A stretch of 64,000 bases of DNA, taken from assembly GCA_964526295.1 (NCBI GenBank), contig CAZGKW010000016.1:25375-89374 (forward strand). The letters are read 5' to 3'. Every line of letters begins with the position of its first letter. Position 1 is the first letter of the stretch. Shown piece after piece: positions 16,704-25,245 of this stretch. This DNA is from CAZGKW01 sp964526295 (GTDB lineage Bacteria > Planctomycetota > Phycisphaerae > FEN-1346). The translations under genes and the position numbers were made by a program. Below the pieces are notes generated by a model, which saw nothing but the letters and a program-made list of their open reading frames with translations, was not told the origin of the DNA and did not search any database.

Positions 16704-18227
16704 ATGAAGAAGCAGACACTGCTCGTTTGCGTGACGGCCTTGGCCATGGCTACGAGTCCGGTGCGCGGCGGCGACCGTCCTCAGTGGGGGCGGGCCTGGT
16801 CGCGGAACATGGTTTCACCTGAGACCGGCCTGCCGGAGTCGGTCGATCCGGAGTCGGGGCAGAACGTCAAGTGGACGGCCGCCCTGGGCACGGTCACTTA
16901 CGGCACGCCGGTCGTGGCCGGGGGCAAGGTGCTGGTCGGCACCAACAACGGGAACCCGCGGGAACCCCGCCGCACGGGCGACGCCGGCGTCCTGATGGCT
17001 TTCGACGAGGCGACCGGCGGGTTCCGCTGGCAGCTCGTGGTGCCGAAGCGGCGGTCCCCGCCGGCGACCGACATGGCCCGGGCCGGTTTCTTCGCCACCC
17101 CCGCCGTCGAGGGGGACCGCGTCTACGTCGTTACGAACGCCTGCGAGGCGGTGTGCCTCGACCTCGACGGGATGACCGACGGCAACGACGGGCCGTTCAC
17201 GGGCGAGGGGGCCCGGTGGTTCCGGCCGGACGTCAGCGAGTGGCCGCCCGGTGCCGTCGAGGCGGACGTCATCTGGCGGGTCGACCTCGTGGAGGCGGCC
17301 GGCGTCCACCCCCAGGACGGATCGAACGGGTCGCCGCTGGTCCTGGGCGACCTCCTGTACGTGCCGACCTCCAACGGGACGGACATCACGCAGTGGCGGG
17401 TGCCGAAGCCCGACGCCCCGGCCGTCGTCGCCCTGGAGAAGTCGACGGGCCGGCTCGTCGGACGGGACCGGTTCGGCATCGGGGCGGGCATCGTCCACGG
17501 CCAGTGGTCGCAGGTCTCGCTGGGCAAGGTGGGCGGCGAGCCGCTCCTCGTCTACGGCGGGGGCGACGGGAAGGTCTATGCCTTCGCGCCCCTGCCGGCG
17601 TCGGCGGCGGCCCCCGCCGAGCGGGAGACGACGCGGCTCCGCGAGTTCCGCAACGTCTGGTCGTTCGACTGCGACCGCGAACGCCGGGCCGGCCGCCCCG
17701 GCTCGTGGGAGCGAGGCGGCAAGCCTCGGCACTGGGCCACCATCGTCGGCACGCCGGTCTTCCACGACGGCCGGGTCTACGTGGCCGCGAGCGGCGACCC
17801 CTGGCACGGCAAGCCGGGGTGCTGGTTCGACTGCATCGACGCGACGGGCTCCGGCGACGTCACGGCGACCGCGTCGGTCTGGTCCTTCCCGAGGGACGTC
17901 GAGAGCATCGCCACGCCGGCGGTCGCCGACGGGCTGGTCTACGTGACCGACTGCGGCGGGGCGATCCATTGTCTCGACGCCGCCACGGGGGAGGTGTGCT
18001 GGACGCACGACGAGCGGGACACGATCTACGCCTCGGCCCTGGTGGCCGACGGGAAGGTGTACGTCGGGACGAAGCGGGGCCGGTTCTTCGTGTTCGCCGC
18101 GGGCCGCGAGAAGCGGCTCCTCTCGCAGGCCAAACTCGAGGGGGAGGTGTACGCGACGGCCGTGGCGGCCAACGGCGTCCTCTACGTCGCCACGAGCAAG
18201 CGGCTCTACGCGTTCGAGAGGCGGTAG
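16704..18227 (+). CDS. secreted PQQ-like beta-propeller repeat protein
   Basis: A 507-residue exported protein. It has a signal peptide (MKKQTLLVCVTALAMATSPV, cleavage near RGG) and then repeated propeller blades of the type GTPVVAGGKVLVGTNNG, FATPAVEGDRVYVVT, ATPAVADGLVYVTDCGG and SALVADGKVYVGTKRG. These are PQQ-enzyme-like repeats, as in outer-membrane assembly BamB and many planctomycete periplasmic proteins. No quinone-binding catalytic set was identified, so a structural or binding role is as likely as an enzymatic one. The ATG at 16704 gives a good signal peptide; an in-frame ATG at 16692 is an alternative. Confidence 0.8.
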   Translation: MKKQTLLVCVTALAMATSPVRGGDRPQWGRAWSRNMVSPETGLPESVDPESGQNVKWTAALGTVTYGTPVVAGGKVLVGTNNGNPREPRRTGDAGVLMAFDEATGGFRWQLVVPKRRSPPATDMARAGFFATPAVEGDRVYVVTNACEAVCLDLDGMTDGNDGPFTGEGARWFRPDVSEWPPGAVEADVIWRVDLVEAAGVHPQDGSNGSPLVLGDLLYVPTSNGTDITQWRVPKPDAPAVVALEKSTGRLVGRDRFGIGAGIVHGQWSQVSLGKVGGEPLLVYGGGDGKVYAFAPLPASAAAPAERETTRLREFRNVWSFDCDRERRAGRPGSWERGGKPRHWATIVGTPVFHDGRVYVAASGDPWHGKPGCWFDCIDATGSGDVTATASVWSFPRDVESIATPAVADGLVYVTDCGGAIHCLDAATGEVCWTHDERDTIYASALVADGKVYVGTKRGRFFVFAAGREKRLLSQAKLEGEVYATAVAANGVLYVATSKRLYAFERR

Positions 18228-18278
18228 GCCGCCTTGGGCGCGATCTTCGCCGCTTGACGCGGCAGACCCCGTTTGGGC

Positions 18279-18306
18279 TTGAACCCGGCCGACGGCCGGC
18301 TAAACT
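18279..18306 (+). promoter_or_regulatory. sigma70-like promoter upstream of ribH
   Basis: TTGAAC (18279-18284) and TAAACT (18301-18306) are separated by 16 bp, and ribH starts 54 bp further. The boxes stand out in otherwise very GC-rich sequence. Inferred only from motif match and position. Confidence 0.5.
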
Positions 18307-18359
18307 GTTCGCATGCCGGCCTTCCGGCATTCCGGCCGGCAAGGGTAAGGAGCCCCCTG

Positions 18360-18839
18360 ATGGCGAATATTTACCAAGGGCAGCTCGTCGCGGGCGACCA
18401 CAAGTTCGGCATCGTCGTCAGCCGGTTCAACGAGTTCATCACCTCGCGGCTCCTGTCGGGGTGCCTGGATGCCCTTCAGCGGCACGGGGCGGACCTCGAC
18501 ACCGTCGACGTCGTGTGGTCGCCGGGGTCGTTCGAGGTGCCGGTTCTGGCGAAGCGGCTCGCCGAGAGCGGCACGTACCATGCGGTCATCTGCCTCGGGG
18601 CGGTGATCCGGGGCTCGACGCCGCACTTCGACTACATCGCCGCCGAGGCCGCCAAGGGCGTCGCCCAGACGGCCATGAGCACGGGCGTGCCGGTCATCTT
18701 CGGCATCATTACCACCGAGACGATCGAGCAGGCCGTCGAGCGGGCGGGCACGAAGGCCGGCAACAAGGGGGCCGACGCGGCCCACAGCGCCATCGAGATG
18801 GCGAACCTGATGGACCAGATCGGCGGCGCGACGGGCTGA
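18360..18839 (+). CDS. ribH: 6,7-dimethyl-8-ribityllumazine synthase
   Basis: A 159-residue riboflavin-pathway enzyme that condenses 5-amino-6-ribitylamino-uracil with dihydroxybutanone phosphate. Signatures include FGIVVSRFNEFITSRLLSG, VVWSPGSFEVPVLAKRLA, CLGAVIRGSTPHFDYIAAEA (active-site His in HFDY) and FGIITTETIEQAVERAGTKA. Length is that of icosahedral lumazine synthases. AAGGAG lies seven bases before the ATG. It is followed by nusB and ftsY in the same direction; the ribH-nusB order is a widespread bacterial arrangement. Confidence 0.95.
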   Translation: MANIYQGQLVAGDHKFGIVVSRFNEFITSRLLSGCLDALQRHGADLDTVDVVWSPGSFEVPVLAKRLAESGTYHAVICLGAVIRGSTPHFDYIAAEAAKGVAQTAMSTGVPVIFGIITTETIEQAVERAGTKAGNKGADAAHSAIEMANLMDQIGGATG

Positions 18840-18994
18840 GCCGCGCCGCCGGGGGTGGCGAACCCGAGCCCGTCGCCCCCTCGTTCGTCCTTCCGCCATC
18901 GCCGTGCGGGCCATGGCGCGCAAGCCGGGCTTCGGAGGGCAAGCCGGCGGCGTCGCCGGCCGCCGAGGACGGGGGCCCGGCAGGATGCTCTTTG

Positions 18995-19492
18995 ATGAGA
19001 CGGCGGGAACGAGGCCGCGAGATCGCGCTCCAGGCCCTCTACCAGCTCGATCTGCGGGGCGAGGCGTTCGGGCCGGAGACGGTCGCGTTTCTCCGCGAGA
19101 GCACGCAGAACCCGGAGGTCTACTTCTTCGCCCGCGATCTGGCCGAGGGGGCATGGGCCTGGCACGACGAGGCCGACCGGCTCGTCTGCCGCGCCGCCGA
19201 GCACTGGACGCCCGACCGCATGGCCGTCCTGGACCGGAACATCCTCCGGGTGGCCGCCTACGAGCTGGCCAACTGTCCCGAGGTGCCGGAGCGGGTCGTC
19301 CTGGACCAGGCCATCGAGCTGGCAAAGCGGTTCAGCTCGGCCGAGTCCGGGGCGTTCGTCAACGGCGTCCTGGACCACGTGCTGCGGATCCTGAAGAGGT
19401 CCGGCGGGCCCCGGAGCGGGTCGGCCGAGGCGACGGGGGACGCCGGGCCGAAGGGCCCCCGCGACGGCCCCGAGTCCCCCCCGGAGAGGTGA
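18995..19492 (+). CDS. nusB: transcription antitermination factor NusB
   Basis: A 165-residue helical protein that binds boxA RNA with S10 (NusE) to allow rRNA operon antitermination. The N-terminal MRRRERGREIALQALYQLD carries the conserved RNA-binding Arg and ALQALYQ helix; the C-terminal LDRNILRVAAYELANCPEVP and VVLDQAIELAKRFSSAESGA are hallmark NusB segments, ending in FVNGVLDHVLR. The last ~25 residues (Pro/Gly/Ser-rich) extend beyond the usual end. The ATG at 18995 has AGGA nine bases upstream. It sits between ribH and ftsY; ftsY begins six bases after its stop. Confidence 0.93.
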   Translation: MRRRERGREIALQALYQLDLRGEAFGPETVAFLRESTQNPEVYFFARDLAEGAWAWHDEADRLVCRAAEHWTPDRMAVLDRNILRVAAYELANCPEVPERVVLDQAIELAKRFSSAESGAFVNGVLDHVLRILKRSGGPRSGSAEATGDAGPKGPRDGPESPPER

Positions 19493-19498
19493 ACCGAG

Positions 19499-20428
19499 AT
19501 GGCCAAGTGGCTGAGCCGCCTGACCCAGGGGTTGGCCAAGACCCGCTCGCGGATCGCCGAGGGCCTGAGCGACCTGTTTCGCGCCGGCCGCAAGATCGAC
19601 GCCGACTTCCTGGAGCAGCTCGAGGAAACGCTCATCCTGGCCGACATCGGCGTCCAGACGACGATGCACATTATCGACGACCTGTCGGAGCGGTACCGCG
19701 ACCGCGAGATCGAGAGGGGCGAGGACCTGCTGGCCCTCATCCGCCGGGACCTCAAGGCGAGCTTCGAGGATGCCGACCGCTCCGTCCACTACAACCCCGA
19801 CGGGCCGACGGTCATCATAGTCGCCGGCGTCAACGGGAGCGGCAAGACGACGGCCTGCGCCCGGCTGGCCCGGCTGTTCCACACGGAGGGGAAGTCGGTC
19901 CTCCTGGCGGCCTGCGATACGTTCCGGGCCGCCGCCGACGAACAGCTCGCCATCTGGGCCGACCGAGTCGGCGTCGACATGGTCCGCCACCAGATGGGGG
20001 CCGACCCGGGGGCGGTGGCGTTCGACGCGGCCGAGGCCGCCCTGGCCCGGAACGTCGACGTCGTTCTGGCCGACACGGCGGGCCGGCTGCACACGCAGGA
20101 CCACCTGATGCGGGAGCTCGGGAAGATCCGCCGCGTCTTCGAGAAGCGGGTCCCCGGGGCGCCGCACGAGGTGCTGCTGGTGCTCGATGCGACGACCGGC
20201 CAGAACGCCATCGCCCAGGCCAAACAGTTCCGCGAGGCGATCGACGTGACGGGTGTGTTCCTGGCGAAGCTGGACGGCACGGCCAAGGGGGGGATCGTCC
20301 TGACCGTCAAGCGGGAGCTGGGCATTCCGGTCAAGTTCGTCGGCATCGGCGAAGGGGCCGACGACGTGGCCCCGTTCGACCCGGAGACGTTCGTCGACGC
20401 CCTCTTCGGGGAGACGGCCGAAACGTAA
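19499..20428 (+). CDS. ftsY: signal recognition particle receptor FtsY
   Basis: A 309-residue SRP-family GTPase that docks ribosome-SRP complexes at the membrane. N-domain helices (residues 1-95) are followed by the G1 loop GVNGSGKTTACARLA, DTFRAAADEQLAIWA, the G3 segment LADTAGRLHT, G4 AKLDGTAKGG and the closing GIGEGADDVAPFDPETF. The long acidic A domain of E. coli FtsY is absent, as in many bacteria, so membrane contact relies on the N-terminal helix. Co-directional with nusB, six bases after its stop, so probably co-transcribed. Confidence 0.96.
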   Translation: MAKWLSRLTQGLAKTRSRIAEGLSDLFRAGRKIDADFLEQLEETLILADIGVQTTMHIIDDLSERYRDREIERGEDLLALIRRDLKASFEDADRSVHYNPDGPTVIIVAGVNGSGKTTACARLARLFHTEGKSVLLAACDTFRAAADEQLAIWADRVGVDMVRHQMGADPGAVAFDAAEAALARNVDVVLADTAGRLHTQDHLMRELGKIRRVFEKRVPGAPHEVLLVLDATTGQNAIAQAKQFREAIDVTGVFLAKLDGTAKGGIVLTVKRELGIPVKFVGIGEGADDVAPFDPETFVDALFGETAET

Positions 20429-20546
20429 TCCGCCGAGCCCGCCGCGGGCTTGTCCTGCATGGCCCGAAGGGCGACGGAGGAAGCGGCGGGACACGTTCGA
20501 CTGCCCTGGGCCTGTGACACCAGCCGGCCGGAGGTAAGCCCCTCCC

Positions 20547-21152
20547 GTGAACCGCGACGAGCTTGCCGAGATCGCCCGGAGAGCGATGGCCGGCCGGGCG
20601 ACGCACGAGGGTCGCGAGGCGGGGTTCGTCCTCCACCACGGGCTCCGCGTGGCCGGCCTCGCGGTGGCGCTGTGGGAGCGGCTCGGCCGGCCCGTCGAGG
20701 TCGACCCGGATATCCTCTACGCGGCCGGCCTGTTCCACGACGTGGCCAAGGGCGTCCCGGCCCACAACGAGGCGGGGGCGGCGCAGGTCGGCCGCCTTCT
20801 CGCCGGCGTGTGCGAGCCGCAGGAGGTGTCCGAGATCGCCCGGCTCGTCGAGCGGCACTCGCAGCGGGGCCGGGACGACCTGTCGGCGGCCGCCCGCATC
20901 CTCCAGGACGCCGACGCGCTCGACCACTTCGGCGGCCAGATGATCTGGCTGCTCTTCGGCTACAGCGCCCGGCACGACCGGGGCCCGTGGGCCGCCCTGG
21001 CGTACTACTGGAGCGAGGAGCACCGGGAGTGGATCGACGGGGCCCGGGCGGCGCTGAACCTGGACGCCTCGCGGGAGGCGTTCGATGCGCGTCGCCGCAT
21101 CGAGGAAGCGTTCCTGGCGCGGTTCCGGGACGAGCTCGACGGGACGCCGTGA
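20547..21152 (+). CDS. HD-domain metal-dependent phosphohydrolase
   Basis: A 201-residue protein with an HD domain. The first metal His is in VLHHGLRVAGLAVALWER, the HD pair in YAAGLFHDVAKGV, a further His in LVERHSQRG and the distal Asp in ILQDADALDHFG. This is the layout of small HD phosphohydrolases acting on nucleotides or phosphate esters. The substrate is not predictable. The GTG at 20547 is preceded by GGAGG at a slightly long spacing. It follows ftsY by about 120 bp. Confidence 0.82.
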   Translation: MNRDELAEIARRAMAGRATHEGREAGFVLHHGLRVAGLAVALWERLGRPVEVDPDILYAAGLFHDVAKGVPAHNEAGAAQVGRLLAGVCEPQEVSEIARLVERHSQRGRDDLSAAARILQDADALDHFGGQMIWLLFGYSARHDRGPWAALAYYWSEEHREWIDGARAALNLDASREAFDARRRIEEAFLARFRDELDGTP

Positions 21153-21222
21153 GGGCGCGGGGTCGGGGCAGGGCCGGTTCGGTTGGCCGGCGAGGGGCCT
21201 CCGGCGCGGTTTCGCTTTCCGC

Positions 21223-21250
21223 TTGACCCCCGGCGGGGGGCGGTCTAAAA
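21223..21250 (+). promoter_or_regulatory. promoter-like boxes upstream of bacterioferritin
   Basis: TTGACC (21223-21228) and CTAAAA (21245-21250) are 16 bp apart, about 86 bp before the bacterioferritin ATG. No Fur-like operator was recognised. Motif-based inference only. Confidence 0.4.
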
Positions 21251-21336
21251 CAGGTGGCGACGGGGACGCGGCTGCGGGGGGACGCTTGCCGCCGGCCTCG
21301 CCGAACTGCACAACGCTAGCCCCGAGAGGAGAAACC

Positions 21337-21825
21337 ATGGCAGCGGACACACTGGGAAAGCCGGAAGTCATCGACCTGCTGAACGAGGCCCGGGCCGCCG
21401 AGCTGGCGGCCATCCTTCAGTATATGGGCCATCATTACGAGCTCGAGGACCAGGACTTCGGCAAGCTGGCCAAGGTCATGAAGACCATCGCCATCGAAGA
21501 GATGAAGCATGCCGAGCACCTGGCCGAGCGGATCCTGTTCCTCGGCGGCACGCCGACCTACAAGCCGGACGGCGAGGTCATGAAGGGCCAGTCGATCGCC
21601 GACATGCTCGCCACCGACAAGGCCCTCGAGAAGACCGCCATCGACATGTATAATCACCATGCTACCAAGTGCGCCGAGCTGGGCGACCAGATCTCCAAGG
21701 ACCTCTTCGAGGACCTCCTGGGGGAGGAAGAGGGGCACTGGGACCAGTTCGACAACATCGCCGGCCACGTCGAGGACCTGGGCGCCGCCTACCTGGCGAC
21801 CCTGGCCGGCGGCGAGGCCGAGTAG
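21337..21825 (+). CDS. bacterioferritin-like iron-storage protein
   Basis: A 162-residue four-helix ferritin-like protein. Di-iron ligands are visible: Glu in ARAAELAAILQY (helix A), IEEMKHAEHL (Glu and the ExxH pair, with the Met that binds haem in bacterioferritins), a Glu in helix C and LGEEEGHWDQF (helix D ExxH). It stores iron or detoxifies peroxide. GAGAGGAG lies just before the ATG. The length and the Met favour bacterioferritin over ferritin or Dps. A stand-alone gene with its own promoter-like boxes. Confidence 0.85.
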   Translation: MAADTLGKPEVIDLLNEARAAELAAILQYMGHHYELEDQDFGKLAKVMKTIAIEEMKHAEHLAERILFLGGTPTYKPDGEVMKGQSIADMLATDKALEKTAIDMYNHHATKCAELGDQISKDLFEDLLGEEEGHWDQFDNIAGHVEDLGAAYLATLAGGEAE

Positions 21826-21952
21826 CCGAGACCGCGAGTCGGACCGACCGGCCGCTCGGGTCGCATGCCCGGGCGGCCGTCTGCTTGCCGGCACAGGTCG
21901 CCCGCCCGAACCCCGCGCCGACCGACCGTCGGCCCGCGCACCGAGGTGATCC

Positions 21953-23335
21953 ATGAAGATCGACGAGACGCTTCAGCCGACCGACCTGGTGCCCGCCATC
22001 GAGCGCCTCTGGGGGCTCTCCGGGCCGAAGATCCGGGCCCTCGACGAGCGCTACGACACCTCCACCGGGGCCCCCGTCTTCACGGTCGAGGGCAAGTACA
22101 CCGCCCGGGGCTGGACCGAATGGACCCAGGGGTTCATGTTCGGCTCGGCGATCCTCCAGTTCGACGCGACCGGCGAGGCGTGGTTTCTCGACTACGGTCG
22201 CGAGAGCACCCGCCGCCTGATGGCCCCCCACGTGACGCACTTCGGCGTCCACGACCACGGGTTCAACAACGTCAGCACCTACGGCAACCTCAGGCGGCTG
22301 ATGCTGGAGGGCCGCATCCCCGAGAACGCGGCCGAGCGGGACTTCTGGGAGCTGGCCCTCAAGTGCTCCGGGGCGGTCCAAGCGAAGCGGTGGACCCCCG
22401 TCGCCGGCGGCGGGGGATTCATCTGTAGCTTCAACGGCCCGCACAGCCTGTTCGTCGACACGATGCGGTCGCTCCGGGCGCTGGCCCTGGCGCACCTGCT
22501 GGGCCACGTGCTGATGGACGAGAACGACCGGGCGATCTCGCTGCTGGAGCGGCTCGTCGAGCACGCCCGGGCCACGGCCCGCTACGCCGTCTACTACGAC
22601 GAGGGCCGCGACGCGTTCGACGTCTGGGGCCGGTGCGCCCAGGAGAGCGTCTTCAACACGAACGATGGCAACTACCGCAACCCGAGCACGCAGCAGGGCT
22701 GGTCGCCGCGGTCGACGTGGACGCGGGGCCTGGCGTGGGTCATGTGTGCGTGCCCGGAGGAGCTGGAGTTCCTCCAGGTGCTCCCTGACGAGGCGCTGGA
22801 GCCGTTCGGCGGGCGCGGCGAGGTCGAGGCGGTCCTCCTTCGCATGGCCCGCGCCACGTGCGACTTCTACATCGCCAACACCCCCTCCGACGGCGTGCCC
22901 TATTGGGACACGGGGGCCCCGGGCCTGGCCCGGATGGGCGACTATCTCGAGCGGCCCGCGGACCCGTTCAACGACTATGAGCCGGTGGATAGCTCCGCCG
23001 CGACCATCGCCGCCCAGGGGCTCCTGCGTTTGGGGCGATATCTCCAGACGAAGAACGAGGCCGACGGGGCGACGTACTGGCAGGCGGGCCTGACCGTGCT
23101 GAAGACGCTGCTCGCCGAGCCCTACCTCTCGGCGGACGAGGCCCACGAGGGGCTCATCCTGCACTCGGTCTACCATCGGCCGAACGGCTGGGACCACGTG
23201 CCCGCCGGCCGGAAGGTGCCCTGCGGCGAGTCGAGCATGTGGGGCGACTACCACGCCCGCGAGTCGGCCCTGTACGTCCAGCGGGTGGCCAAGGGGGGGC
23301 CCTACCTGACCTTCTTCGGCCCGACGGGCGCGTAA
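21953..23335 (+). CDS. GH88-like unsaturated glucuronyl hydrolase
   Basis: A 460-residue (alpha/alpha)6-barrel protein without signal peptide. Diagnostic stretches are GWSPRSTWTRGLAWVMCACP (the family S-W-x-RG-x-W signature) near residue 243, PYWDTGAPG near 312 and EPVDSSAATIAAQGLLRLGRY near 343, where the Asp is a likely catalytic or hydration residue. The N-terminal half has the substrate-flanking HDHGFNNVSTYGN. Such enzymes hydrate the 4,5-unsaturated uronic acid released by polysaccharide lyases. It starts the block of uronate-related genes: a cupin, a dehydrogenase, GH2, IolB and UxaE follow. Confidence 0.78.
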   Translation: MKIDETLQPTDLVPAIERLWGLSGPKIRALDERYDTSTGAPVFTVEGKYTARGWTEWTQGFMFGSAILQFDATGEAWFLDYGRESTRRLMAPHVTHFGVHDHGFNNVSTYGNLRRLMLEGRIPENAAERDFWELALKCSGAVQAKRWTPVAGGGGFICSFNGPHSLFVDTMRSLRALALAHLLGHVLMDENDRAISLLERLVEHARATARYAVYYDEGRDAFDVWGRCAQESVFNTNDGNYRNPSTQQGWSPRSTWTRGLAWVMCACPEELEFLQVLPDEALEPFGGRGEVEAVLLRMARATCDFYIANTPSDGVPYWDTGAPGLARMGDYLERPADPFNDYEPVDSSAATIAAQGLLRLGRYLQTKNEADGATYWQAGLTVLKTLLAEPYLSADEAHEGLILHSVYHRPNGWDHVPAGRKVPCGESSMWGDYHARESALYVQRVAKGGPYLTFFGPTGA

Positions 23336-23409
23336 CCTATCGAGGTTTCACGCCCCGGCACGGCGCTGCCGGGGGGTTCGCCGGGCGCTGCCCTGCTCAG
23401 GAGGCCGCC

Positions 23410-23844
23410 ATGATCATCTCGGACATCGCGAAGCTCGAAGGCCGCACCTACCCGGCCCGCCGGTGGACGCAGAACCTCGTCGGCGGCCTCGCCCCCATCC
23501 AGTGCGAGAACTTCTCGATGGGCTACGTGACGCTGGAGCCGGACGGCGGGCAGGTGCCCTGGCACAACCAGGACTCCGAGGAGGTCTACTTCGTCGTCAG
23601 CGGACGGTGCGAGATGTGCCTCGGCGAGGAGCGGGCCGAGCTGGTCGGCGGCCAAGCCGTCTACATCCCGCCCGGCGAGTTCCATCAGATTACGAACCTC
23701 GGCACCGAGCCGGCCGTGTTCCTCTACGTGTACGGGCCGGCGGGCGACGTGGCCCACTGGCGGCAGGAGCTGGACGGGACGCTCCCGAAAGCGGGCGAGG
23801 ACGCTCCGCCGCTGCCGGAGGGCGCCCGCCAGCAGATTACGTAG
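23410..23844 (+). CDS. cupin-domain protein
   Basis: A 144-residue single-cupin protein. Cupin motif 1 is VPWHNQDSEEVYFVVSGRCE (His plus Glu; the first position of the classical HxH is replaced by W-H-N) and motif 2 is YIPPGEFHQITNLG. Metal binding through His/Glu is likely. Such proteins act as sugar isomerases or small-molecule sensors. It lies 74 bp after the GH88-like gene in the same direction, so a role in handling released uronate is plausible but unproven. Confidence 0.78.
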   Translation: MIISDIAKLEGRTYPARRWTQNLVGGLAPIQCENFSMGYVTLEPDGGQVPWHNQDSEEVYFVVSGRCEMCLGEERAELVGGQAVYIPPGEFHQITNLGTEPAVFLYVYGPAGDVAHWRQELDGTLPKAGEDAPPLPEGARQQIT

Positions 23845-23900
23845 GGCCGCGCGAAGCAGCCCGGCGCTGTTTGCGCCCACCGCGGCGGCCGTTGTGCGAG

Positions 23901-23920
23901 CCCGGAGCGGAAGCTCCGGG
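23901..23920. repeat. CCCGGAGC palindrome, copy 1
   Basis: A perfect 8-bp stem CCCGGAGC/GCTCCGGG with the loop GGAA in the 119 bp between the cupin and Gfo/Idh genes. A second copy with a different loop (ACGC) is at 27479-27498. Reads as a member of a small dispersed hairpin family. Confidence 0.6.
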
Positions 23921-23963
23921 TTACGCTGTGCCGGCGAGTCAGGACACGAAAACGGAGATTGCG

Positions 23964-25121
23964 ATGCCGCAGATGCGACCGATCGGCATCATCATGAACG
24001 GCGTGACCGGCCGGATGGGCACCAACCAGCACCTCGTGCGGTCCGTCCTGGCCATCCGCGACGCCGGCGGCGTCCGGGCCGCCGACGGGACGGTCATCGT
24101 CCCCGAGCCGCTCCTGGTGGGCCGCAACCCGAAGAAGCTGAAGGCCCTCGTGGAACGGACCGGCATCACCCGCTGGACGACCGACCTCGAGGAGGCCCTT
24201 GCCCTCGAATCCTGCCCGGTCTACTTCGACGCCCTCTCGACGAGCCTGCGGCCCGATTGCGTCCGGCGGGCCGTCGCCGCCGGCAAGCACGTCTACTGCG
24301 AGAAGCCGACCGCCCTGACGGCCGACGAGGCCTACGAGCTGTACCGCCTGGCCCGGGATGCGGGCGTCAAGCACGGCGTCGTCCAGGACAAGCTGTGGCT
24401 GCCCGGCCTGGTGAAGCTGAGGCGCCTGATCGAGGAGCGGTTCTTCGGCCGCATCCTCGCCGTCCGCGGCGAGTTCGGCTACTGGGTCTTCACCGGCTTC
24501 GACGGCGAGCCCCAGCGGCCCTCCTGGAACTACCGCGCCGAGGAGGGCGGCAGCATCATCAAGGACATGTTCTGCCACTGGCGGTACGTCTTGGACCACC
24601 TCTTCGGCGAAGTCCGGAGCGTCTGCTGCACCGCCGCCACCCACATCCCCCGCCGCCTCGACGAGCGGGGCGAGGAGTACGCCTGCACGGCCGACGATGC
24701 GGCCTACGGCATCTTCGAGCTGGGCGGCGGCGTCGTCGCCCAGTTCAACTCGTCCTGGTGCACCCGCGTCCGCCGCGACGACCTCCTCGTGATCCAGGTG
24801 GACGGGACGCAAGGGTCGGCCGTCGCGGGCCTGCGGGACGTCTGGATCCAGCCGGCCTCCGAGACGCCGCGGCCCGTGTGGAACCCCGACGTCGAGCAGC
24901 CCATCGACTTCTTCGAGGACTGGGAGAAGGTGCCGGACCCGCCCGAGGGGTTCGACAACGCCTTCAAGACCCAGTGGGAGCTGTTCCTGCGGCACGTGGC
25001 GGCCGACGAGCCGTTCCCGTGGGACCTGCGGGAGGGGGCGAAGGGCGTCCAGCTCGCGGAGCTGGCGGAGCGGTCCTGGCACGAGCGCCGCTGGCTGGAC
25101 GTGCCGGAGCTCCCGCGCTGA
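23964..25121 (+). CDS. Gfo/Idh/MocA-family oxidoreductase
   Basis: A 385-residue NAD(P)-dependent dehydrogenase. The N-terminal Rossmann fold has the modified loop MNGVTGRMGTNQH (residues 11-23) instead of the usual GxGxxG. The catalytic-lysine motif CEKPTALTADEA lies near residue 112, the usual EKP of the family. The C-terminal substrate domain has SIIKDMFCHWRYVLDHLFGE with the expected Asp/His. Family members oxidise or reduce sugars and inositols. Located between the cupin and the convergent GH42-like gene. Substrate unknown; a sugar acid is likely from context. Confidence 0.85.
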   Translation: MPQMRPIGIIMNGVTGRMGTNQHLVRSVLAIRDAGGVRAADGTVIVPEPLLVGRNPKKLKALVERTGITRWTTDLEEALALESCPVYFDALSTSLRPDCVRRAVAAGKHVYCEKPTALTADEAYELYRLARDAGVKHGVVQDKLWLPGLVKLRRLIEERFFGRILAVRGEFGYWVFTGFDGEPQRPSWNYRAEEGGSIIKDMFCHWRYVLDHLFGEVRSVCCTAATHIPRRLDERGEEYACTADDAAYGIFELGGGVVAQFNSSWCTRVRRDDLLVIQVDGTQGSAVAGLRDVWIQPASETPRPVWNPDVEQPIDFFEDWEKVPDPPEGFDNAFKTQWELFLRHVAADEPFPWDLREGAKGVQLAELAERSWHERRWLDVPELPR

Positions 25122-25199
25122 GAGGCTGTGTCGCTGCCTCCCTCTCCCCCCGGCGGGAGAGGGGCGGGGTGAAGGGGACCGAGGCGAACGCGCCAGTTC

Positions 25200-25227
25200 G
25201 TAGGGGCAAGACATGCCTTGCCCCTAC
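25200..25227. repeat. GTAGGGGC palindrome at convergent gene ends
   Basis: A perfect 11-bp inverted repeat (25200-25210 GTAGGGGCAAG with 25217-25227) with a six-base loop. It lies between the stops of the Gfo/Idh gene (25121) and the convergent GH42-like gene (25246). A worn copy is at 14190-14215. The position suggests a bidirectional terminator or a dispersed palindromic element; there is no T-run. Confidence 0.6.
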
Positions 25228-25245
25228 CAGGCGGCACGGTTCGCC